NCBI RefSeq assembly: GCF_000185905.1
Contig: NC_014923.1
Coordinates: 4,921,501-4,985,500, forward strand
Direction of reading: 5' to 3'
Length of the DNA stretch: 64,000 nt
Source: Mesorhizobium ciceri biovar biserrulae WSM1271
GTDB taxonomy: Bacteria > Pseudomonadota > Alphaproteobacteria > Rhizobiales > Rhizobiaceae
The notes below the pieces were generated by a model that saw nothing but the letters and a program-made list of their open reading frames with translations, made no database searches and was not told the DNA's origin. A program made the translations under genes and the position numbers. Shown in pieces: positions 25,800 to 33,377 of this stretch; within the stretch, counting starts at the first letter, position 1, and each line of letters begins with the position of its first letter.

Positions 25800-26945
25800 C
25801 TAGAAATTGCGCTGGAAGCGGACGATGCCGCCGACGCTGCTCTTCTTGTCGGCCTTGGTCCAGTTGTTGAAGTCGAAGTCGTCGAATTTTCCTGCATTGA
25901 GGTAATCGACTTCAGTCGTGACCGTAAAGCCGGGCACAATGGTATAGGCAACGTTGGCAGCGACGCCGAGGTTCTTCCAGTCGTCATAGGAAATCTGGGC
26001 GTTGAACGAGGTCTTCTCGTTGAACTTGTAGGTGCCGCCACCCCAGACTGCCCAGTTACCGCCCCACGGCTTGTATTGGGTACGGCCTGTGCCGAAGTCG
26101 TTGATGTTGTCGTTGGTGCCGTAGCCGCCCATGACGAACAGCGTCAGTTCCTTGCTGACGTTGACGTCCAAACGGACCTTGCCGGCCACTTCCTCATAGT
26201 TGCTGTCATAGGCCACGACGCCAGTGATCGCACCCCAGTCGCCCTTGTACTTCAAGCCGCCGACGACATGCGGAACATAGCTGTCGATGGTGTTGACGGC
26301 GGTGCCTTCCTCAAGCGAGACCACGCCCGTGAAGCCGCTGCCAGCGTCGAAGTAATAGCTGATGAGATTGGTATCCTTGACACCATACGGGATGAGCGTG
26401 TCCTGGATGACATTGCCGGCATAACCGATGAACTGGTCGTATACCGTTTCATCCTTACCGACGCGCAGGCCACCGAGCTGGATCCAGGCGAAATTGAGGG
26501 TGGTGGTCTTGTTGCCGGCCTGCCAGCCGTTGTTGGCCGGGGTCTGGTCGGTATAGTCGCCGGAGGAGTTGCCGAACTGGAAGCGAGTTTCGGTGAAGGT
26601 TTTCAGCGTGCCGAGCTCGGTTTCCTGGCCGGTATAAGTCCTCAGCGTGAAACGCATGTTCTTATACCAGGTGTCGTTCGTTCCGCCGTCCATGTGATCG
26701 GGAACGTTGTTGGCGCCATCGAGCGAGCCGGAATCGCCGACGCCCATGTCGTAGCGGAGGTAGCCGCCGATGCGCAGGCAGGTCTCGGTGCCCGGAATAT
26801 AGAAGTAGCCGGCGCCGTAGACGTCGCAAATCTTGACGTATTCGGCCGGTTCCGGTTCGGCGACGACGACAGCGTCGGCGGCGCGTGCGCCGCTGACCGC
26901 GATCAGGGCCGCGGCTGAGCCGAGAAGGAGGCTCTTGATGTTCAT
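25800..26945 (-). CDS. outer-membrane porin, Omp2b/RopA type (porin 1)
   Basis: 381 residues. A signal peptide (MNIKSLLLGSAAALIAVSG, cleavage after ARA near 22) is followed by VKICDVYGAGYFYIPGTETC, the common start of this family, then a 16-stranded barrel ending in the aromatic residue F (VRFQRNF). It forms a trimeric diffusion pore in the outer membrane. Two paralogues are present in the window. The first 57 residues are identical in all three, but here the codons differ at many synonymous places. The ribosome-binding site is GGAGAGGTC. It has a conserved upstream element shared with porin 2. Confidence 0.95.
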   Translation of the reverse strand: MNIKSLLLGSAAALIAVSGARAADAVVVAEPEPAEYVKICDVYGAGYFYIPGTETCLRIGGYLRYDMGVGDSGSLDGANNVPDHMDGGTNDTWYKNMRFTLRTYTGQETELGTLKTFTETRFQFGNSSGDYTDQTPANNGWQAGNKTTTLNFAWIQLGGLRVGKDETVYDQFIGYAGNVIQDTLIPYGVKDTNLISYYFDAGSGFTGVVSLEEGTAVNTIDSYVPHVVGGLKYKGDWGAITGVVAYDSNYEEVAGKVRLDVNVSKELTLFVMGGYGTNDNINDFGTGRTQYKPWGGNWAVWGGGTYKFNEKTSFNAQISYDDWKNLGVAANVAYTIVPGFTVTTEVDYLNAGKFDDFDFNNWTKADKKSSVGGIVRFQRNF

Positions 26946-27137
26946 TTTCTGACCTCTCCAGTCATAGTTTTAAATGGCTTCGGATTTGTGGCTGGCGGCA
27001 ATGTTTTCCCGCCTCACCCCCACAACGAAAAAGGCTCACACCGCTCGCCCTTTTCAGCGGCGAACATACCCATCGATCATCTGCCTTCAATGACGATTTC
27101 CGAAATAATGCCAATTCCGCGAACAGATTAATGCTGT

Positions 27138-27153
27138 GTTGCACAAATAACAC
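27138..27153 (-). promoter_or_regulatory. conserved element upstream of porin 1
   Basis: GTTGCACAAATAACAC on the plus strand, about 193 bases before the porin 1 ATG. Porin 2 has the same 16 bases with one difference at 198 bases. A further shared block (around GAAAAAG, about 82-85 bases before each ATG) is colinear. Porin 3 lacks both. Confidence 0.6.
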
Positions 27154-27192
27154 TTGCCGCGATGGCGAATGGCACAAGTGGCACAACGTCAC

Positions 27193-27639
27193 ACATTGAA
27201 TATATATACGGATACTTTCGCGACTAAATATAACTACGACGTTTTATATTTCTAAAAGACCGCACAATGTGGAATATCTACCTGGTTTTCGCCGACATCG
27301 ACCTGAATCTTGCCGACCCCTCTATCGCCAGGTGACGCCCATTCGCCAATCCCACTCTGATGCCGAGGCGAAAAGCGGGATGACGCTTCCAAGCCTGTCT
27401 GCTTCTTCCAAGACGATCGAAACCCTGGAGCGCTGTGGTGTCCCCGATTGTGACAGCAGCCAAACGTTCAAAACGATTCCTCCGTGACGCCTCTCAGTCG
27501 ACCTTGGCGACACGGGCGACGTGGTCGTCCGCCTCGATCAGGCGGATCGGCACTCCCGGGAAGCATGGCGTCGGTCGGAATGTCCCTGGTCGCGCCATGC
27601 GACGGCGGATGTTTGGCGACGGGACTGGGTTTTGGTTGG
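27193..27639. other. intergenic region between porin 1 and a phosphotransferase
   Basis: 447 bases. The first 70 (about 27193-27262) are strikingly AT-rich for this genome (for example TATATATAC and TTTTATATTTC). The rest has no frame that resembles a known protein, and no terminator was recognised at the end of the phosphotransferase gene. Promoter function for porin 1 is likely but unproven. Confidence 0.4.
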
Positions 27640-28557
27640 CTAGAGTGGCTTATCGTTCGGCGCTTCACGCTCGCGCGCGCGGTCGGCAAGGACTTCATCG
27701 ATTACGTGACAGGATTTCTCAACCTCAACAGGGTTGGCGTCGATCTGTCCAGCGACCGTGATCAGCGCCTTCCAAAGCGTCCAGCCACGACCGCGCGCCC
27801 ACATCGCCTCGTCGGCCGGAAGCCCGGCACGAAACGCCTCCCGGTTTTTGCCTTCAAACAGCGTCCACGCAATCGCCAGATCGCAGGCGGGATCGCCGAC
27901 GCCGGAGGTTCCGAAGTCGATCACCGCGCTCAATCGGCCTTGCCTGACCAACAGGTTTCCCCAGCTGACGTCACCGTGGAACCAGACCGGCGCACCGTGC
28001 CATTGTGCGGCAAGTGCTGCCTCCCACACCGCACTGGCTGCGGCCGTGTCGATCTTGCCGTCGAGGGCGGCAATCGCTTGCCGGGCCTCGCCATCGTAGA
28101 CGCTGAGTGCTCCGCCGCGAAAGAAATTGTGCTGTCCCGGCGCCGGTCCACCGGTGGCATCGATACGCTGAAGGGCGACCAGGAACGCGGCCAGGTCGGT
28201 CGCAAATTGCGGCAGGGTGGCAATCCGCTCGCGCTCTGCCGTCTCGCCTTCGATCCAGCGGTAGACGGACCAGTGCCAGGGATAGCTTTCGGCCGGAACT
28301 CCCATCGCCAGCGGCACCGGGATCGGCAGCGGCAGCAGAGGTGCGAGCCTCGGCAGCCAGCGATGCTCCTTTTCCACCTGCAGGGAATAGGCCGCGGCGC
28401 TTGGCAGTCGCACGGTCATCTCGCCGCCCAGATGAAAGGTCCTGTTGTCCCATCCGCCTGATGCAACCGGCCTGACCGGAAGATCCTTCCACTTGGGAAA
28501 TTGCGTGGCGATCAATCGGCTGACAAGCGTTATGTCGATGTTCGGCTTGCTGACCAT
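27640..28557 (-). CDS. aminoglycoside phosphotransferase-family kinase
   Basis: 305 residues of the APH/choline-kinase fold. Motifs: VRPVASGGWDNRTFHLG (P-loop-like, about 28-44), Brenner's motif WFHGDVSWGNLLV and the metal site AVIDFGTSGVGDPACD. Despite the family name such chromosomal proteins usually phosphorylate small alcohols or serve in cell metabolism, so antibiotic resistance should not be assumed. It begins at ATG 28557, five bases before the end of era. Confidence 0.85.
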   Translation of the reverse strand: MVSKPNIDITLVSRLIATQFPKWKDLPVRPVASGGWDNRTFHLGGEMTVRLPSAAAYSLQVEKEHRWLPRLAPLLPLPIPVPLAMGVPAESYPWHWSVYRWIEGETAERERIATLPQFATDLAAFLVALQRIDATGGPAPGQHNFFRGGALSVYDGEARQAIAALDGKIDTAAASAVWEAALAAQWHGAPVWFHGDVSWGNLLVRQGRLSAVIDFGTSGVGDPACDLAIAWTLFEGKNREAFRAGLPADEAMWARGRGWTLWKALITVAGQIDANPVEVEKSCHVIDEVLADRAREREAPNDKPL

Positions 28558-28562
28558 CGAGC

Positions 28563-29489
28563 CTAGCGCGGAAACTCGAGCCCCATTTCGCGGTAGCGCT
28601 CGGGGTCGTCGCCCCAGTTCTCGCGCACCTTGACGAACAGGAACAGGTGCACCTTCTGTTCGAGGATGCCTGCTATCTCCATGCGCGCCGCCTGGCCGAT
28701 GGCGCGGATGGTCTCGCCCTTGTGGCCGAGAACGATCTTCTTCTGGCTGTCGCGCTCGACATAGATGGTCTGGTCGATGCGCACCGAGCCGTCCGGCTTC
28801 TCTTCCCATTTCTCGGTCTCGATATGCGAGGAATAGGGCAATTCCTGATGCAGCCTGAGATAAAGCTTCTCGCGCGTGATCTCGGCCGCGAGCTGGCGCA
28901 TCGGCAGGTCCGAGATCTGGTCTTCCGGATAGTACCGGGGACCGACCGGCAGAGACTCGGCCAGATAATCGAGCACGTCCTTGCAGCCGGAACCGGTCAG
29001 CGCCGACACCATGAAGGTGCGCTTGAACGGCACCCTTTCGTTCGCTGCCGCCGACAGAGCCAGCAGCGCTTCGTGCTTGACGCGGTCGACCTTGTTGAGG
29101 ATCAGCACCATCGGCTGGCGCACATCCTTCAGCCGTTCGAGGATGGCGTCGGCGTCGCCCCTGATGCCGCGCTCGGCGTCGATCAGAAGCAGTACGATAT
29201 CGGCGTCCTTGGCCCCACCCCAGGCGGTGGTCACCATCGCCGTGTCGAGCCTCCGCTTCGGCTTGAAGATGCCGGGCGTATCGACGAAAACGATTTGCGC
29301 ATTGTCATGCGTGGCGATGCCGCGCACGATGGCGCGGGTCGTCTGCACCTTGTGGGTGACAATCGACACCTTGGCGCCGACCAATTGGTTGACCAAGGTC
29401 GACTTGCCCGCATTGGGCGCGCCGATCAGCGCGACAAAGCCGGAATGCGTGGCGGCGGCTGTGGTCGCCGGCTCTTCGGTAGCGGTCAT
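28563..29489 (-). CDS. era: GTPase Era
   Basis: 308 residues. The GTPase domain has GAPNAGKS (23-30), DTPG (near 71), NKVD (near 132) and the SALTG loop. The C-terminal KH domain (HKGETIRAIGQAARMEI) binds the 3' end of 16S rRNA in small-subunit maturation. Start ATG at 29489 overlaps the rnc stop by four bases. It is the last core gene of the DUF2062-acpS-lepB-rnc-era set. Confidence 0.97.
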   Translation of the reverse strand: MTATEEPATTAAATHSGFVALIGAPNAGKSTLVNQLVGAKVSIVTHKVQTTRAIVRGIATHDNAQIVFVDTPGIFKPKRRLDTAMVTTAWGGAKDADIVLLLIDAERGIRGDADAILERLKDVRQPMVLILNKVDRVKHEALLALSAAANERVPFKRTFMVSALTGSGCKDVLDYLAESLPVGPRYYPEDQISDLPMRQLAAEITREKLYLRLHQELPYSSHIETEKWEEKPDGSVRIDQTIYVERDSQKKIVLGHKGETIRAIGQAARMEIAGILEQKVHLFLFVKVRENWGDDPERYREMGLEFPR

Positions 29490-30241
29490 GCCGCGCTCCC
29501 TTCACTGGAGGGCCGCGAGCCCCCCGATTTTTGGGCCGATGCGGCGGCCCAAACGCCTTCGCGCACAAGAAATGCCGAAGCCGCCGCTTCTTCGGCCGCC
29601 CTGCGCGAGCCGCCGGTGCCGCTTATCGGCGCAAAGCCGCGGACCTGCAAGGATACAGTGAAGACCGGCTGATGGTCGGGTCCCTCGCGCTTGTCGATCA
29701 CATACTCGGGTCTGATATCGCTGGTCTTGGCAATCCATTCCTGCAGATCGGATTTCGGATTGAGCGGCTTTGCGATCACCGTATGCGAGCGCGGTTCCCA
29801 ATAGCGCAGGACGAACCGCCGCGCGGCCTCGATGCCACCGTCGACGTAAACCGCCGCAATCAGCGCTTCGACCGCATCCGCCAGATAGTTTCCGCCCGAG
29901 CCGCGCGACCGCATCTTCAAGGCAGAATCGGCGCGGACCAGATCCTCCAGCTGCATTTCGATGCCGATTTCGGAGCAGGTCCGCGCATCGACCAGCGCAT
30001 TGAAGCGCGGCGCGATTTCACCTTCCGGCGCATCGGGAAATTTTTCGAAAAGCATATCGGCGACGACAAGCCCGAGCACGCGGTCGCCAAGAAATTCAAG
30101 ACGCTGGTTGTTGGTGGCCGCCTTGACCGCACTGGAATGCGTCAAGGCGGTCTCAAGCAAACGGATATCCTTGAAGACGTAACCGGTCTTGGCCTTCACC
30201 AAACCGGCCAGTGTTTCGCCTGTCGGGCGCTTCAAAGCCAT
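29486..30241 (-). CDS. rnc: ribonuclease III
   Basis: 251 residues. The signature NQRLEFLGDRVLGLVV (45-60) carries the catalytic acids, GNYLADAVEALIAAVYVDGG the second metal site, and a double-stranded-RNA-binding domain occupies about 170-230 (ISGTGGSRRAAEEAAASAFL). It cuts double-stranded RNA in rRNA and mRNA processing. The ATG at 30241 overlaps the lepB stop as TGATG. Confidence 0.97.
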   Translation of the reverse strand: MALKRPTGETLAGLVKAKTGYVFKDIRLLETALTHSSAVKAATNNQRLEFLGDRVLGLVVADMLFEKFPDAPEGEIAPRFNALVDARTCSEIGIEMQLEDLVRADSALKMRSRGSGGNYLADAVEALIAAVYVDGGIEAARRFVLRYWEPRSHTVIAKPLNPKSDLQEWIAKTSDIRPEYVIDKREGPDHQPVFTVSLQVRGFAPISGTGGSRRAAEEAAASAFLVREGVWAAASAQKSGGSRPSSEGSAA

Positions 30242-30990
30242 CAATTGACGAAGTGGAACAGGCGCGAAGCGCGCATCAGCGACGGCCATTTCCAGATTTC
30301 GAGAGGGCTCGCCTTGCCGGCGATCGAGAAGAAGACAAGATTGGCGCGGCCAACCAGATTTTCCGCGGGAACGTAGCCGACGGTGAAACGGCTGTCGGCG
30401 GAATTGTCCCGGTTGTCGCCCATCATGAAATAGTGGCCGGGCGGCACGTCGAATTCGCGGGTGTTGTCGCCGATCGAGTTCGAATTCAGGTCAAGCGTGT
30501 CGTAGCTGACGCCGTTGGGCAGGGTTTCGCGATAGACATCGATCGGGCGCGATTCCTCGGTGATGTCGGGATTGTCGATTTGGCCTGTTTTCACGCGCGG
30601 CACGCCGACACCGTTGATGAAAAGCTGGCCGTCCTTGACCTGGATCTTGTCACCCGGCAGGCCGACAACGCGCTTGATGTAGTCGACGGACGGATCAGGC
30701 GGGAATTTGAAAACCGCCACGTCGCCGCGCTTCGGCTCGGAGCCCCAGATGCGGCCCGAAAAAATATCGGGTCCGAAAGGCAGCGAATAGCGCGAATAGC
30801 CATAGGACCATTTGGTGACGAACAGATAGTCGCCTTCCAAAAGCGTCGGCCGCATCGATCCCGACGGGATCGAAAAAGGCTGGAACAGCAGCGTGCGGAT
30901 GACCAGGGCGAGCAAAAGCGCTTGGACGATGACGCTGACGGTCTCGCCAAGCCCGCCGGATTTCTTCTCGGATTTTTCAGCCACGCTCAT
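30241..30990 (-). CDS. lepB: signal peptidase I
   Basis: 249 residues. A membrane anchor (VSVIVQALLLALVIRTLLF, about 18-36) is followed by the catalytic box PFSIPSGSMRPTL with Ser45. Then come the base-containing YIKRVVGLPGD (Lys near 108) and the late GDNRDNSADSR box. It removes signal peptides on the periplasmic face. ATG at 30990 is the family start; an upstream extension lies in the acpS-lepB gap. Confidence 0.95.
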   Translation of the reverse strand: MSVAEKSEKKSGGLGETVSVIVQALLLALVIRTLLFQPFSIPSGSMRPTLLEGDYLFVTKWSYGYSRYSLPFGPDIFSGRIWGSEPKRGDVAVFKFPPDPSVDYIKRVVGLPGDKIQVKDGQLFINGVGVPRVKTGQIDNPDITEESRPIDVYRETLPNGVSYDTLDLNSNSIGDNTREFDVPPGHYFMMGDNRDNSADSRFTVGYVPAENLVGRANLVFFSIAGKASPLEIWKWPSLMRASRLFHFVN

Positions 30991-31068
30991 GTCGTCCTCG
31001 ATTGTGCGTTGGATGGTATAGAGTCTCGGCGCGCGCTGGGCAACGTCAATGCCGGTCGTCAGAGGCAA

Positions 31069-31482
31069 TCAATGTGGCGCTTCTTCGACGGGCAGCGCCT
31101 CGATGATCACAAAGGCTTGAGCGAGCGGGAAATCATCCGTGATGGTGAGGTGGATTGCCGCCCGATAGCCCTTTGGCAGGATTTTGGCCAGCCTGGCCTG
31201 CGCTCCTCCCGTCAACGCCATGGTCGGCGCGCCACTGGGCAGGTTGACGACACCCATGTCGCGCCAGAACACGCCCTGCGCCAGTCCGGTGCCCAGCGCC
31301 TTGGCGCAGGCCTCCTTGGCGGCGAAACGCTTGGCATAGGAGGCCGCGCGGGCGCGTCGATTGTCCGAACGCGCCTGTTCGATGTCGGTGTAGATTCTCT
31401 GGACGAAGCGCTGGCCGTGACGCTCCAGCGATTTCTCGATGCGTCTGATGTCGATCAGGTCGCTGCCGATGCCGATGATCAT
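31069..31482 (-). CDS. acpS: holo-[acyl-carrier-protein] synthase
   Basis: 137 residues. MIIGIGSDLIDIRRIEKSL carries the magnesium-binding D8 and the second acid sits in FAAKEACAKALGTGL. It transfers 4'-phosphopantetheine from CoA to acyl carrier protein. It is preceded by the overlapping DUF2062 gene (ATGA) and followed by lepB after 78 bases. Confidence 0.95.
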   Translation of the reverse strand: MIIGIGSDLIDIRRIEKSLERHGQRFVQRIYTDIEQARSDNRRARAASYAKRFAAKEACAKALGTGLAQGVFWRDMGVVNLPSGAPTMALTGGAQARLAKILPKGYRAAIHLTITDDFPLAQAFVIIEALPVEEAPH

Positions 31483-32111
31483 CGCGCAGTGGAACCGATG
31501 CTTGCGCCGGGATGGGACGATTGCGCATGCCGGCTTGCGCGCTCGGCCAGGCGTTTGCGCCGCTGTTCGCGGAAAGCGTTCATGCCCCAGCGCGTGATGG
31601 CGTAGAACAGCAGCCCGAAGATCAAGCCGAGCGGAACCGCACCGATCAGCATCGGTTCAAGGACCGGTTTCCACAATTGCGCGAAGGAGAGGTTGTGCAA
31701 CATCTCGCCCAGATGCGCCGGCGGCCCATGTGTCGGCAACCGGTCATGCAGGATGAGCTTGCCCGTTTCCCACGACGCGCCCCATAGCAACGGGAAGGTC
31801 AGCGGGTTGCCGAAAAAAACCGCGCCAAGCGCCGCCGCCACCAGATTGCCGGCTATCACCCAGCACAGGATGGCAGCGATGATGAAATGGAAACCGACGG
31901 GGAAGAATGAAGCGAAGACACCGGCCGCAACGCCGGCCGCCACCGCATGCGGTGTGGCCTTCAGCCGCAGGATGCGCTTGGAAAAATACTGAAGCGAGCG
32001 CGAAAACGAGCGGCGCGGCCAAAGATAGGTACGCACCCGCTCATAAAGGCCATCAGGCTTGCGGCGTCGAAATAGCACTCTGTTCCCGTTCCACAGCGCC
32101 CGCAACGGCAC
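31479..32111 (-). CDS. DUF2062-family membrane protein
   Basis: 210 residues. After a basic N-terminus (RVRTYLWPRRSFSRSLQYF) there are three hydrophobic segments, with TPHAVAAGVAAGVFASFFPV being the DUF2062 signature. Function unknown; the gene is a regular leader of the acpS-lepB-rnc-era set in Rhizobiales. The start ATG at 32111 follows a 221-base gap from the VOC gene end. Confidence 0.9.
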   Translation of the reverse strand: MPLRALWNGNRVLFRRRKPDGLYERVRTYLWPRRSFSRSLQYFSKRILRLKATPHAVAAGVAAGVFASFFPVGFHFIIAAILCWVIAGNLVAAALGAVFFGNPLTFPLLWGASWETGKLILHDRLPTHGPPAHLGEMLHNLSFAQLWKPVLEPMLIGAVPLGLIFGLLFYAITRWGMNAFREQRRKRLAERASRHAQSSHPGASIGSTAR

Positions 32112-32332
32112 CTTCAGCCGGGCGTGGCAGCCACATCTTGCGCTTGACGATCACCCTATGGCAATCGCCAGCTTATATAACAACGCGCTGGCGCAAGAAC
32201 AACCAAACACCTTTTGTGCGCCGCGCTTGTCGCCGCCCTTCGGGGCGGCAGGTCTTGCTTCGAACATTGGACAATCGCGGCAAATTTAAGGAACGGCAGT
32301 CGCATCGCCGAAAGGCACAGCGCCGCCAGCGG

Positions 32333-32734
32333 CTACGGCAGGTATTCGCTGACCTCGACCAGATTGCCGTCCGGGTCGCGGAAATAGACCGACATCATTG
32401 GACCTCGGGCCCCGACACGTTCAACCGGGCCGAGTTCCACCACCACACCATTGGCCGCGAGCCGCGCACGGACCTCATCCAGTGGCCGCTCGGTGATCAG
32501 GCAGAAATCACCTGATCCTGATGTCGGCGACTTCGCCTTTGGCTCGAAAGTCCGGCCGACCTCATGCACATTGATCTTATGGCTACCGAAAGCCAGCGCC
32601 GTCGGTCGATCCGCCGCGTCGATGCGCTCAAAACCCAGCACGCGCTGGTAAAACTCACAGGTCACTTCCAGCGAAGCGACCGTCAGCACGAAATGATCGA
32701 TGCCGGCGATCATTTCCAATTCGTCTTCACGCAT
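32333..32734 (-). CDS. VOC superfamily protein
   Basis: 133 residues of the glyoxalase/bleomycin-resistance fold: HFVLTVASLEVTCEFYQRVL, DFCLITERPLDEVRARL and YFRDPDGNLVEVSEY. The metal ligands H, E are present in usual places. The substrate cannot be named. It starts 14 bases after the pyrE stop, so it is the last gene of the rpoZ-rsh-pyrE transcript. Confidence 0.88.
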   Translation of the reverse strand: MREDELEMIAGIDHFVLTVASLEVTCEFYQRVLGFERIDAADRPTALAFGSHKINVHEVGRTFEPKAKSPTSGSGDFCLITERPLDEVRARLAANGVVVELGPVERVGARGPMMSVYFRDPDGNLVEVSEYLP

Positions 32735-32748
32735 GTCGGCATGCCCCG

Positions 32749-33327
32749 TCAGATGTTGCGGCTGCCGGGCTTGATCGCCGGGATGGCGGCAAGCTCCGGC
32801 GGCAGCCGGTCGGCCGGATAGGCCGGGACCTCATACTCGGCAAGCGCGATGAGCGGCACGCCGACATCAGTCTTGCCGGCCGAACGGTCGATGATGCAGG
32901 CCGCGGCAACCACCTCGGCGCCAAGCTCGCGCAGGCACTCGATGGTCTCTCGGATCGACAGGCCGGTGGTGACGATGTCCTCGACGATGACGACACGCGA
33001 CCCCCTGGCGATCTCGAAGCGGCGCAAGCGGAACTCGCCCCCCTCCCGCTCGACCCAGATCGCCGGCACGCCGAGATGACGTGAGGTCTCATAGGCCGGG
33101 ATCAGCCCGCCGATCGCCGGGCCGACGACATAGTCGATCTTGCCGGGCACGCCTGCGCGGATCTTCTCCGCCAGCGCCTTGCACAGAAGCTCGGTCTTGT
33201 CGGCATGCATGAACACGCGCGCCTTCTGCAGGAAGACCGGACTGCGCAGGCCCGAGGTCAAAATGAAATGCCCTTCCAGAACAGCACCCGCCTCGCGGAA
33301 AATGCCCAGCACTTCATCGGTGTTCAT
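32749..33327 (-). CDS. pyrE: orotate phosphoribosyltransferase
   Basis: 192 residues. The PRPP-binding loop VVIVEDIVTTGLSI is near 116-129, and the segment YVVGPAIGGLIPAYETSRHL belongs to the same fold. It makes OMP in pyrimidine synthesis. ATG at 33327 is preceded by AAAAGAGGCAG; an upstream open stretch of eight codons is not needed. It lies 50 bases after rsh. Confidence 0.95.
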   Translation of the reverse strand: MNTDEVLGIFREAGAVLEGHFILTSGLRSPVFLQKARVFMHADKTELLCKALAEKIRAGVPGKIDYVVGPAIGGLIPAYETSRHLGVPAIWVEREGGEFRLRRFEIARGSRVVIVEDIVTTGLSIRETIECLRELGAEVVAAACIIDRSAGKTDVGVPLIALAEYEVPAYPADRLPPELAAIPAIKPGSRNI

Positions 33328-33377
33328 GTCTGCCTCTTTTTGATTGACCATGATGTTGTCCGAAACCGGAGCATGGT

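Noticed and set aside
27640..28557. Phosphotransferase as an antibiotic resistance gene
   Set aside because: Only the broad family fold is visible. Chromosomal APH-family kinases are common in Rhizobiales and usually not resistance determinants.
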